Part shown: positions 49,392 through 61,300 of the stretch, piece after piece
How the letters are laid out: every line of letters starts with the position of its first letter
How positions within the stretch are numbered: the first letter of the stretch is position 1
Assembly (NCBI GenBank): GCA_029582165.1
Contig: CM055870.1
Location: forward strand, 4,675,332 to 4,739,331
Direction: 5' to 3'
DNA length: 64,000 nucleotides
From: Portulaca oleracea
Taxonomy: Eukaryota > Streptophyta > Magnoliopsida > Caryophyllales > Portulacaceae
Translations under genes and position numbers: made by a program
Notes under the pieces: generated by a model
Databases searched by the model: none
What the model was told of the DNA's origin: nothing
Seen by the model: the letters and a program-made list of their open reading frames with translations, nothing else

Positions 49392-50000
49392 TAGCACCGG
49401 CCAAAAATTCGGGTTCGGGTAAACTCGAGGCGGACAAAGGCGGACAATGCCAAAATTCGGACGAGAATTTCATGTCCGGACACGATTTTATTTGGGTCGG
49501 ACCAAGTCAGACAATTTGGACGAAGCTAAAATCGAGTTCGAACAATAGAAAAAAGAAGGATTTTATTTCCGAATTTCCGGTCAATTCGGTCACTATCGAA
49601 ATTCGGACGAATAATCTATATCTAGACCTGGTTTTACCGGGTCGGACAATCCGGGTAATCCAAGTCGGACAATTCGGCAAGGCAAAAATCTATCCAATCA
49701 CATAACCTGAATTTGTTCGAACAAAAAAAACTAGCTACAATCATAGAATTTTGACACACTCATTTGACCTAACGCGATTTTGAAAATCCATTGTCCTAAC
49801 GCGAATTTGAGACTCGAATCTATACATGTCCAATTTGTCTAACCCGAGTGACCAAGTCCAACCCATTGGGCATTGCTAGCTCTACCAAGACTGTCCGAAC
49901 CCGAATACAAGTTTTTCATACAATGTCCGACTCTGAACCCGAATTTATCAAGACTGTCCGAACCCGAATTTATCAAGACCCGGACTTCGCTAGCTCTACC
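49392..50000. mobile_element. hAT-like repeat cluster (TCGGAC-rich), probably two merged or nested copies
   Basis: The left terminus is TAGCACCGGCCAAAAATTCG. The body to about 49640 parallels the intact element 31021-31260 phrase by phrase (CGGACGAGAATTTCATGTCC; GAAGCTAAAATCGAGTTCG). Two candidate right ends, both GCTAGCTCTA, occur at 49883 and 49999. I could not match 8-bp duplications, so the boundaries are tentative. Confidence 0.55.
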
Positions 50001-50676
50001 AACACTAGTTGCTTAACAAAAAAACCAGGGCCTGGATTTGTTTGGTAAAGCTAGCCAATGTCTAATCCAAGAACAATCTTAAGAGTGACAGAACTTTACC
50101 AATACTAACATCAAAAGCATGCACTGGGAAATGCTCGTTGATTCAAATGCAACTTACAATCTCCAAACACTCAACTGATCCCACAAATTGACACGTCAAA
50201 TCAAATCAAGCAACCCCTAACCCAATGTACAGTAGCAATTACTCAGACTAAACTCCAACTGAATGGGAAAAATCATACATTTCCACAAAAAATCTTCAAC
50301 ATAAAAACCTAAAATGCTAAAAAACTGGATCAAAACATACAAAAACAGCATTGCTAGCCAATCACTTAACAAACAATCAAGAAACAAACCAATCAAATAA
50401 GAGAACAATAATCTATAACATGTAAGAAAAATCATCTAAACAGAGCATGAAACGACCAATTCCTGCCAAATTCTACTACTAACAACAACTGCAACATAAA
50501 GATCAAAGCATGATAAACAAAACTTCAATCATAATATGAGCATGACATAAAAGTATATAATCAACATCCAAAATCCAGATATATCAAAAATAGACGTCGA
50601 TCCAAACAAGTCTTTCGCATACAAACCCTAAAACAACAATCCAACTCAAAAAAACAAAAAAGTTCCAAAACAAACC
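50001..50676. other. Intergenic: 3' flank of the RPL27a gene
   Basis: AT-rich sequence with no gene. The part nearest 50676 (AACAAACCCTAAAACAACAA) is probably the 3' UTR of the minus-strand ribosomal gene. Confidence 0.6.
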
Positions 50677-50898
50677 CTAAGCGGTGAGAACAACAGCGCC
50701 GCCGTTCTCGTTGATCTTCTTCTCGGCGGTCTTGCTGATGAGCTTGGCCTTGACAACCACCGGCTGATTCTCCGGCAACACTCCCTTTCCGAGCACCTTG
50801 AAGTAACCGTGCTGCGTGACGTCAATCACCGGCGCCTTTCCTTCCTTCTGAGCCTTCTCCCTGACGTCAGCGGGGACCATGGACCAGATCTTGTCGAT

Positions 50899-50949
<51 letters not shown>

Positions 50950-50968
50950 ACCGACCTTACCGAAGTAA

Positions 50969-51009
<41 letters not shown>

Positions 51010-51075
51010 ACCTCCGGCGTTACCACGACCTCCGGGATGCTTGCGGTGTTTTCCGATACGACCGTGGCCGGCGGA

Positions 51076-51106
<31 letters not shown>

Positions 51107-51120
51107 AATCTGGTCGTCAT
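50677..51120 (-). CDS. RPL27A: 60S ribosomal protein uL15 (RPL27a)
   Basis: A single-exon gene for 147 residues, the normal length for plant L27a. This large-subunit protein is near the base of the peptidyl-transferase region of the cytosolic ribosome. The start [20 protein letters not shown] and the Gly/His-rich block [20 protein letters not shown] are diagnostic of eukaryotic uL15. The C-terminal globular part ([17 protein letters not shown]) is complete and ends VVLTA. No intron, as in known plant copies. The promoter side carries a telo-box and site II motifs, listed separately. Confidence 0.97.
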
Positions 51121-51200
51121 TTTGGGAGTTTCTCTCTCCTAGGGTTTGGGGATTGAGAGGGGAGGGGGGAAGATGAAGAAGGAGGCAGGAGCTGCGGGGG

Positions 51201-51215
51201 TTAGGGTTAGGGTTT
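51201..51215 (-). promoter_or_regulatory. Telo-box of the RPL27a promoter
   Basis: On the minus strand it reads AAACCCTAACCCTAA, about 80 bp upstream of the ATG. Telo-boxes (AAACCCTAA) are a known signature of plant ribosomal-protein and other translation-related promoters, acting close to the transcription start. Confidence 0.75.
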
Positions 51216-51288
51216 CTGGGGATTTATGGTGGGGGAGAGGGGAAATGGGGGTAGGGGTTGGGTTTTGGGATTTACGATTTTGTCCCTG

Positions 51289-51348
51289 TGGGCTTTTGTG
51301 ATGGTTTTGAGTTGGAAGGCCCGAATTGAGTGGAGCCTGCTGAGCCCA
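51289..51348. promoter_or_regulatory. Site II (TGGGCY) elements upstream of RPL27a
   Basis: TGGGCT occurs on the plus strand at 51289-51294 and on the minus strand at 51343-51348, both upstream of the telo-box. Site II motifs bind TCP factors and together with telo-boxes coordinate ribosomal-protein genes in proliferating cells. Their function here is inferred. Confidence 0.6.
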
Positions 51349-52132
51349 ACAAACTTGTTTCAGGCTAATTGGATTGGCTTTGTGGTAGACTTGTTCGACG
51401 GGCCGGAGTCCAGCTGACCTGGTCCGGAAAAAAATACAAGTCCTGACCACAATTTTAAAAAAGGATCCGACTCAACCCCAAAAAAAGTTGGGGCCCCGAA
51501 GTATGGTTTTAGCTTTTTGTAACACGACACGACCCAATTAAAAATACATAAATTAAATGCATGAATTTTTAGGTTTTTTTGTATAGAAAAAACTCGTCTT
51601 AGTTAGTTTTCGGTTTGTTGACTCGGCTACGGGGCCACGGCTCGGGCCAAAGGTACTTGAACCAAAGGTCGGGTCGAACCAACGGGTCAGAAAATACCTG
51701 ATTCACCCAGGCCAACTGTTGAACATGTCTACCTTGTGGTAAAGAAACTGAAAATGTATTGATTTCAATTAGGTCAATGTTGTTTTGTAACCAATGTGTC
51801 TTTTATTATTATTATTATTGAAAATTTTAAGAGGCTAAAGAGACATCGCTGATATTATCAAAACTGTGGCAAAACTATAGTGTAAAAGCAGCTAACAACA
51901 AAGAAGCAATAAGGCTAAATAGTAAAACAAACATAACATAATTAAAACAATAAAATATGATACTTGTTCTTAATTTTGTGTATCATTTATCCTTTGCCTC
52001 GTATTTCATTGTTATTATGAAGTCTGGTTTGTTGCTTTATGACTCACCAAAGTAGAGGAGATGAGTATTTCCTTGCTACCTTAGTAAAGTGTCTCCTTCT
52101 CAATTGCATGGATCAAGTATGTCACCTATCTA
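51349..52132. other. Intergenic, with decayed repeat text, no gene
   Basis: 51410-51735 is a CGGGTC/GGCCAA-rich stretch (ACGACACGACCCAATTAAAA; GGGTCGAACCAACGGGTCAG) similar in style to hAT-type MITE interiors, without clear ends. 51740-52122 is AT-rich and featureless. Confidence 0.5.
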
Positions 52133-53664
52133 GAGTGTTTGGATAAAACTGCCACAAAAATTTTTCAAAATTGCAAATTTGTCACCCGGAATTTTCATGT
52201 CATCAAAATGTCATTCATCTCTGTGTTAAAAATGCCACTTTTACCTGTTGTTTACCTGCTACAGCCAGTAAACTGCAAGTGGATGGTGTTTAATGATAAC
52301 CTACCCTGAGTTAAAAATTTGACACACCCAAAATTAATTAACCCCCCTCCCACTTAATTTTTTACTGCCTATATTTACTGCCCTTCCCCCCTTGAATGTT
52401 CATCTTCTTCTTCATCTTTCTTCTTCCTCCAAAACTTCTTCACTCTCTGTAACTCAACGCCATAACAGAGCTTTGTTCCCTCCTTGAATTACCTAATCCA
52501 ACCCCTTCTTTTTTTAATTTGTAAATTGACAGACCCGGTATATATGTGGTTTAGGGTGAGGGTGAGGGGGACCTTTTGGATAAATTTGCAATTTCAGATC
52601 GGATGGGATCGAATCGAGATCATCTCTATCTTAGATGAGTCGTCGGAGAATTGAAATTCCGAGATTCGAACTCAAATCTTCAACATCTTCCTGAGATCGG
52701 TCTCCATAGCTCGCGCACGAACCAAGGCAAACGGAAATGGAAGATCGCTCGGCGTCGGCGAAGAAACGAGCAGATTCGTCCCGGCGTACAAATCCAGAAC
52801 CCTAATCTGCTTCTGTACAACTTTCGGATAAGGTCCCAATGGAAGATATGCTCATTTGGGTCTTTGTATGTGAATTATTTTTGTGGGTATGGAAGAAATT
52901 TGGGTGAAATGGGTTGGGGACCTTTTGGGACCTTTTGGGCAGGTTAATTTGAAGCCCTTGAACTGATTTGTGTGTTTAGTTCTGGAGAAAGAGTTGAAAT
53001 TTGTGCTGAGTTGCTGGGTAAGTTAACATTCACACCCCTTATACTCAGATCACCACCATACAACAACAACAGTCACAGTCCCACAGGAGGTTGACGGCGA
53101 GAGCCCTCCATTGATGATTTTTGTGTGAAATTAGGGTTTTTCGGGTTAAAAATTGAAGAATTAGACTGAAAGCCCTAATTTTTTGAGCCCATAATTAAAG
53201 AAGATGAAGTGGGGAGGGAGCTCTGTTATGGCGGAAGTTTTTGTAGTGAAAAAGATTGTGGATGAAAAAGAAAGAAGAAGATTAAGAACCAGGGGGAAGG
53301 AGGGTAGTTAATTTATGTTGTAAAAATATAAGGGGGGGTAATCAATTGGGGTGGAAGAATCGTTTGAGCCCAAAATTTAAGAAGATGAAGAAGAAAGAAA
53401 AAGATGAAGATGGTGGATGAAGAAGAAGATGAAGAAATTAGGGTTTAATTAGGGTATGTTATTTTGGTGGGGGAAATTTTAATGTATAATTATGAAATTA
53501 AACACCCTCAACTGCAAACAACCGGCTGTAGCAGGTAAATAGCAGGTAAAAGTGACATTTTTGACACAGTTAACAGATATGAATGACATTCTGATGACAT
53601 GAAAATTTCAGGTGGCAAAGTTGCAATTTTGAAAAAGTTTAGTGACATTTTTATCAAAGCACTC
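52133..53664. mobile_element. Non-autonomous MULE, 1532 bp, 10-bp TSD, gene-like interior (possible Pack-MULE)
   Basis: The left end GAGTGTTTGGATAAAACTGC pairs with the right end (minus strand GAGTGCTTTGATAAAAATGT), and terminal inverted repeats extend about 170 bp and more weakly to about 300. Perfect 10-bp duplications CACCTATCTA flank it (52123-52132 and 53665-53674). The Mutator superfamily gives 9-11-bp duplications. The interior (about 52570-52960) is GC-richer and includes an ATG-initiated frame at 52738 (MEDRSASAKKRADSSRRT...) of 22 codons. Its leader-like context resembles a captured host gene segment. No transposase is present. Confidence 0.9.
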
Positions 53665-53674
53665 CACCTATCTA

Positions 53675-55397
53675 ATTAAAAACTTCACAAATTTTGTTCG
53701 ACTAACACATCTTTCCCACACTGTTGAACTTTAGCCTCAATATTTTAGCAAATGATGTTGTTATGCGTTTTTTCCCTTACCAAAGAACAAACGTTTAATC
53801 GTTTTATAATTCATATTGATCATTTTAATGTAAATATAATGCGTCAATAAATTTTATATTTTTTTTTCAAAAAAAAATATATATGAATTACTTTAAAGAA
53901 TTTATGATGATCACTACCCTTATTGTTGTTTGAACTTAGTTAAACCAGTGACTTTTAGTTATACAGTGGAGCTTGTCAAGTAGTCTCAATTCATAGAGAC
54001 TATTAGCAATGGTGATTAAAATTTCACCTAGTCGGTGACACAATAACTCGACAATCAAACAAGGTTGTATAACATGAAGGAGAACGGTGAGCACTATGAG
54101 TTTCTCCCCTTACTCTCACCCCTTGCTTGCCAATCCTACACGTACTTTTGTTATTTCTTTCTACCACTATTGCCCACCATTGTAGAGTCCCCCCCCCCCT
54201 TTACGTATATGAGTTATCTAATCCATTAGAACCCTGTCTCGTGAAAATAACTCAAGATGCCTGTAACGGGCTGGAAACGGGATGCCTATGGCTTAAAGTT
54301 GTATCCTACTCTAGCCCACAATATTTTCCGAAAAGACAATGAGAAAATGCTCCCCCAAAATTCAAACTTTGGAGGACAGGGACAAAAAAATTGACATCTT
54401 GCAATTCAAACAATAAGTGACTGACATTGCAGAGTAAGTTTTTTGCTGAACAAAAACTACTCTTAGTTAGCGGTCCACCTCACAATTTAAAAAAAATGTT
54501 TGCTGTTGTGAACACTCTTGCATAGTAACATTGCTCGTGGCCTATGTGATGGATGGAAGTAATCATGGACGATACCATAGATGTTGTTGAGGAGATCCAA
54601 GTTGGGATTCCACTTCAATCAATGCTCATCTGTTCATGGTGATTTTTACAGGACCACCTTCCCATACCTTGCGCCCAACTGAATGAACCATCGACTCTAA
54701 TACCACTTCAATAAATGCTCACTTGTCCATGGAGATCCAAGACGGGAACTCACTTTAACCAATACCCATGATACACAAGTTAAGTGATATTCTATTTTTA
54801 CTCATGGATGAATCCTGGCAGATGTAAAAGAGTTTATCCCTTGGGTTTCCTTAGTCGAAGTCTAATATGAATTTAGTTTGACGAAAACTACCCGCATCGA
54901 ACCCGATCCGAACCACAACAAAAACATAATCAAATTAAAATCAACATTCAAATGATTCCAAATTGAATTAGAATTCAATCTGAAAACATTTCACCCAACC
55001 TAACCCGAATAAAATTCATCCGAAGTCGGTTCAAACCCAAATTCAACCCAGAATTGGTTTTGCTGATATTGACACGAATCGATCTGAACCCGAAAGGATT
55101 CACCCATTTGTTTAACATTGCACACCGAACCAGCGCATAAGCTAGCCAGTGGGCACCTCCGTTGTGTTGTTTCGGATAGAAGCATAGAACTCGGCTTTGT
55201 TTTTTACACGAGCAACAACGAAAGTACTAAGAAGAGAGCGGGCAAAAAAAAAAAAAAAAAAAAAAAAAGTAAGGGAAAAAAAGGAAAAGAAACCGTTCTT
55301 CGTCGCGTCTTGCCTCAATTCTCTCGTACACACACACATCAAACCCACCCAGGAACACCACGCCGCCGGAGAACGAACGAGCGACTGAGAGAGAAAC
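53675..55397. other. Intergenic, then 5' UTR/promoter of the RS-rich gene
   Basis: 53675-54850 holds no gene; 54540-54780 has repeat-like sentences (CTAATACCACTTCAATAAAT and duplicated GTCCATGGAGATCCAAG-type text). 54890-55110 has AACCCGATCCGAACC/TGAACCCGAAAGG repeats reminiscent of hAT MITE interiors. The leader of the next gene, from about 55200, includes a poly-A run of about 22 bases (55247-55268) and a CA run. Confidence 0.5.
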
Positions 55398-58300
55398 ATG
55401 GATTCGTATCCGCCGCCGCATCATTACATGAGACCACCGCCACCTCCGCCGCCGGCACCACCGTCGTCGATGGCGGGGGATCCTCATATGCAACACCATC
55501 ACCCACCACCGCCGCCGCCAGGTTCCTGGTTCTCCGGCCAGTTTCAATACCACCCTTCTCACTCCCCCTCTCCTCCCCCGCCGCAGCAGCACCAGTGGGC
55601 TCCACCTCCGCCGCCGCATCCTCCGTACGCTCCATATCAACCGCCGCCGCAGCAACAACCGCCGCCGTCGTATTCTGTCCCTCCCCCTCCCCCTCCCCCC
55701 AATCATCCTTACCCTCACCCCAATCAGGTAAGCTTTTAGGGTTTCTCTTTTCTTTCTTTCACTTTCATTTCGCTTTTTAGGTTTTTGTCCTCTTTAGCTC
55801 TCACCTTCTTTTTCTTTTGATTTTTCGTTGTAAGATATGGACCCTTTGTTGTAAATTGTAAATCTAATTGGAACTTCTAAACTGCGCTTTTGGCACCACT
55901 TATGAATTGTTGGATGGATTTCTTGCATTCTGAATTCAGTGGAAATGAATGCCTTCTAAATTGTAACTTCCATTGCCATTTATGTTCCATTTGACATTGC
56001 CTCTATTTTGCTTTATAGTGGATTCATGTTCTGAACTGGTACTAGTAGTTGGGTTTGATGAATAATCTGATGTTTTTTTTTTCATAAGTTGGAAATTATG
56101 TTGATTGAGTTCAGCTTTTTTTTAATTCTAGCAAAAGCCCTGGCTTGATTTTTCAGTTTCCTTTGTTAATCCTGATGCATTAGTCAATATAGTTTAGTGG
56201 GTATGGTTTAGGGTGAATCATCTGCACCATTTAGCCCCTTGCATCTGTAAGTCTCGGTGCAAGGAAAAAGCGAGAAGGTAGTTTGGTGCTAAATTGATGA
56301 TATGGGCCTGATGTCCATGGTTGTGCAATCAACAAGAGAAGTTGTGTGCATCCTGATGTCTGGCTTACACTTTGCTGCCTTTTTTACGTGTTGATTCAAT
56401 GGCATTTGTGAAAGACAAATGCTTTTCTTTTTCCCCTTACCTTTGATATAGGTTTCCCTAGTAGTCTTTGTTTGCTCTATGTTTGATGCAATTTTACTGG
56501 TTGTTATGGAATGTTTAGTTTCAGATGAAAATTATAATTATCTCTGTTATGACTATAGTATTCTTACAGGCTTTGTGGAGTACAAGTAAAAGATGTTAAC
56601 GTGCTTCGCGTAATGCTCAGCTCTAACGAAGTCTAATTATGACCTAAGTCCTTAGAAATTGATATGGGAGAGGGGCAATGGTTCGGTGTGATTTGGTTAG
56701 GTTTTGAACTTTTGGTCCTCTGGGCTTATGATTATTACTTATTAGTATCCATGTTGGAAATTCTGTCAGGATTTTCAAATTACTGTAAGATATTAGTCTA
56801 GTTATCTAATATTTTTGATGATTTGGGATCTTGGGCGATTTTTCTCCTGCGTGGAGATATTTGTAGGTTTGCTTTTGCAGGTGATTTACTGTCTCTTTCG
56901 TACATATGCATGTTAAATATCTAACCCCATGAAACTGATGCCCTAGAGTCTCAAGTTGAGGCTGGGGGTTGAGGGCCACTATAGTACCATACACCATCAC
57001 TCTTGAACTCCAATATAGTACTATACACGATTTCATTTGAACTTCAATGCTCCTTGTCTTTGGCTCTAGGTCTTGAAGTACCTAGTATCCACTACTTGTG
57101 CTGACGTATACAGGATAATTTACTAAATTTAGGGACTTTTGGTCCACAATAATCTTAAGGGTAGTTAAATGGAAGGGAAGAAAATGTGAAGGGTGTGAAC
57201 GTGACTTTTCAAGCTGCATAAAGAGTTTGTATGTAGGTGGGGATATGTTTGTAGCTAATAGTTTTGAGCTACTATGTCCATGCAGTGGCCCTTAGCTTGT
57301 TTACTTTTGCAGGATTGGGGGAATGCAAACTGGAACCATCATTCAGGTTGGGAATATCCAGGTCAGCAACCATTCTATTCTATGGCTTCCGCTTCGAAAG
57401 TTCTAATTGGATGGAGAAATTGTCTTCACTAGATATGGATTTTAAAGCTTGTGTATCTCTTATGTTGAAGCTGACAATATTGAAAACCTTGGTTATAAGA
57501 TCCTTTGATCCACCATATTGTATTGGTATAACGTACCTCTGCCTATTGCTTTGCCATTTCAATGTAGCTGATTTTTAGTTCGGTATTTTTAAGTGGACTT
57601 TTTTTCAACTTAAATGGTAATGGACTAAAGTAAAATGCCTCATTAATCCTCCTATGCTTCTTTTCCATGGAGTATTAGGTAGTGAACGATTTTCCAATCT
57701 TGGGTCAATTAGGATCAGTTTCTTTACATTGCAAAATTTAGGGGTAGGACTACTGCATCCGACCCCTCCATAGCCTGCCTGGGTGGGATTTTGGAGTATT
57801 GGTTTTGGTTTTGTATTTATTTTTGAGTGAACTTTGCTAATATAGGGCATTAGCCAGACATATATTCATTAATTTCTCTTTCGCTAGTCGCAACATGTTT
57901 ACAGGGACTTCTGTCCATCCTGTTCTAACTTCTAAAGACTGAAAAAGGGGGGAAATTGATGTTTTGTCTTTAAATTTGTTTGGAGTAGGTCATAGCAATG
58001 AGGAAGATTGGGCAGCCAAGGCAAGGGCTTGGGCATCTGCTAGATCTGCGATGGAAAATCAGCATCCACAGTCACAGTTCACACCCATGGCCCGACAAGA
58101 CGAACGGCCACTGTATTCGAACCAGTATTCACAGCCTATGGAATCCCATTATCAAGATTCTCAACATTCATCTGTCCCTACTTCTAGTTTCCAGAATTAT
58201 CAACCACCGGTAGCGCCTTTGGGTAGGCCACCTATGGCTCTTCAACATGAGCATGCACCCATCACTTCATATGGTACAGATGGTCATTTCTCATTCACGT

Positions 58301-61300
58301 CTAAGGATGGAGCTCCTGGAGGAGATATCGGTGCTGCATTTCCTCATCACCAAGGCTCATCAAGTGCTTCAGTTCATCAGCAGGAGGTACCTTCTAGTTA
58401 TTCTTCTGCTCCAGGTAATGCTTCACTTAAGAGTTGTGTGTGCCTGCGAATTATTCACATGAATAACTTTGCTTAAAGTTATTATGAGTCCAGACCTTCC
58501 TTATTGTTGCTAATCCCTTCTTCGTTGTTTGGCTGAATATCAAGTGAGCGCGATAGTTAGAAGCTGAAATCATTACCAAACTGAAGGTCTTTATGCGAAG
58601 ATGTTAAGTAAACTGATGTTGACACTCTTCAATACTTGATGTTTTAATACCTTTGCCTCTTGCTTGCCAACTGTAAATTGTCCCTTCTTTTGCATTGTAG
58701 TTTACATGAAGAATGCTCATATAACCTGTGTAAGATTCTGGCATGTAGTTTAGCCATTTTGTCTGATCTGTTCTACGAGGTACCCTGTTTGGATTTTGGT
58801 TTTGGGTTGTGATGTCCCTCCATTACTCATTCATGGCCCATCTTTATCCTGCGAATAATTTGATGCAAACTTTCTGGACAGTCTGGATAGTCGTTACTGA
58901 AAGGTTTATCATCTTACGATGTTTAGTTTCTTTCTTTCTTTCTTTCTTTCTTGGCGTAGTTGTAAGACTATAGATTTCCAACTCTCCATCCTACTATGAA
59001 GGAACTGTGAGGTAGTTACATGGTATTTGACATGTCTGGACTTTCATGGGTAATGTTAACCTTCCTGTATTGTTTGCTGAAGTTTGTGGCCTGCTGATTC
59101 TTTATTTTATACATGGCAGGCAATCATGAGGACTTGGAAGGCCGGCAACATGGCCATTCACTGTCTGTTGATGGTAGAGCAGGTCCGATTGATCAGGCTC
59201 AGTTTTCATACAGCAATCACTCACTCCATCCCATGGATCAGCCTCTTGAGTTTACACCAAGGTTCAGCCATGAAAATGATCTAAAGATGAGATCGGGCTA
59301 TCCCGATTCATTGGGGCCTGCTAAAGGAACAGACACTGGTGTTGCTTCTTCCTTGCATCCTTGGACAGCTCCGGCTGCACCAGGTGGACCGTATCCACCA
59401 ATGGCACCTGCATTTCCTTTGGCACCACAGGTCTTTGTTCTGACTTTTAAGCTTTCCTCAATCAGTAGGTCTTGTATGGGACCATATCACCATAAACTTT
59501 ATCATGAGATGTTTTTGTGATGACGTGCGAATAAAGGTGGTAGGTAACGAACAATTTCTAAATCTTGGGTCAATTGGAACTTGTCTCTCTACGTTGCAAA
59601 ATTTAGCTGTAAGACTGCTACAACAAACCCTTCCATGCCCCAGATGGACGGGATTGGAGTACTGATTTTGGTTTCTGTGAATAAAAGGGTGACGATACTT
59701 TATTTGGGAATACTATAATTAAATTCATTCCTTGAGAAATCATTAGTCATATTCGTATTAAAAAATTATTCTAGTATGATTTATTAGTCATCGTGACACC
59801 TTCAAAAAGTCACCCCGAAACGAATCCGTCTTACAAATAACTCTTATGTGAGACGGTCTCACCCTAGAATTTGTGTTCGTTAACTAGATACCGAGATGTG
59901 CTGAATTTCATTTTGCTTGTAGGATGATCCATCTATGGGTGTGCCACCATTTCCTGGGCAACCTCCTGTGCCGATGTTTGAGAGGGCTTCAAGCTTCCCA
60001 CCAGCAGTTCCTTCCATTGCTGGAGGTACTCTTCAACCACCAGCAGCTTTCCCTGTGGATACATTTGGGGCTTCGCTGAGTGCCGAACGTCCTAAAAAGG
60101 TATTGCTTTCTTCTGAATTTTGAGACCGCTAGTCATTTTAGCTTGATTTGATTGTATACTGACCTGAGATGTTTGGATTGTTGGCAGGCTGCAGTGCCTA
60201 ACTGGTTGAGAGAGGAAATAATTAAGAATAAACCTACTATTACAAGTTCTGCGCCAGAGCATTTTAAAGAAGGATCTGAGTCTATTGATGATGAACCACT
60301 TGATAAGTCAACGGGAAAAGGCGACCTAGCCGATAGCAAAAGCATGGATTCGTCCAAGTCAACTGAAGAAGAGGATGATGATGAGGTATCTGATTTTTTC
60401 TTCATCTTGTAGTTGTATATGTCTCAAGGCTTCAGCATTGTGAAAACTTGATTTGAATTTGTGGGTTACTGGAACTTATCCCTTCAGGACTATCAAGAAG
60501 CACAAAGAATTGCAGCCATGAATCAGGAAATAAAACGAGTCTTGACAGAAGTTCTTTTGAAGGTCAGTCAATAAGGCCGTTTTGGAATTGTGTCCTATTT
60601 TTGTTGTATTGAAGTGTTCGTAATTCTTTGTTTTGTGTTTACAGGTTACCGACGAGATGTTTGACGAAATTGCAACTAGAGTGCTTAATGAAGCGGATAC
60701 TGCTGCTGATGGTAACCTGTTATGATGTTCATGTACTCTTTTAATTGCTCGCCTATTTCAATAAATTTTCTGATATTTTTCTTTGCTCATTTGTAACAGC
60801 TACTCCAGACCCTGACAATGGCACACGAAATCAGAAATTATCACCTCCTCCACCACCTGTTCCAGTTCCTAAGGCTTCTGCTAAGGTTCTTGTTCCAGTT
60901 AAAGCAAAAGAGCCTGTGTCTGGAAATGCTAGTACAGAATCAAGTTCTGGGTCTCCTGGTAATGTTTTGGGTCTTGCAAATTATGACTCTGATGATGACG
61001 ATGATGGTGAAAACGTGACTTCTACTGCTCCAAAAGCTGAAAATGATGTGCCCCATGGTGCTGGGGAGAATGGCCATCCTCTGTTAGAAGCTGATCATGG
61101 CCGAACGGTAGGTGATGCAAACAGAAGTTCAGTGGTTAAGTTGAATGATCAAAGGATGGGTGACAAGGATTTGGATAATAATGGAGATCGCCGGGCCAAA
61201 TCTGATGATGAAACATCTCATGCGAAATCTGATGCTGTGAAATCAATGGATAGTGTTGGAAAAGCTGGCATCATTGATGGTGATGTTCCTGCAGCGAGGC

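Noticed and set aside
51201..51215. Telomere-like TTAGGGTTAGGG
   Set aside because: Only about two units in a ribosomal-protein promoter; it is a telo-box, not telomeric DNA.
52651..52947. 98-codon frame inside the MULE as an intact gene
   Set aside because: It begins without an ATG and lacks any recognisable domain; at most a captured fragment.
55227..55718. Minus-strand arginine-rich frame opposite exon 1 of the RS-rich gene
   Set aside because: Complement of CCG/CCT proline codons; composition is an artefact.
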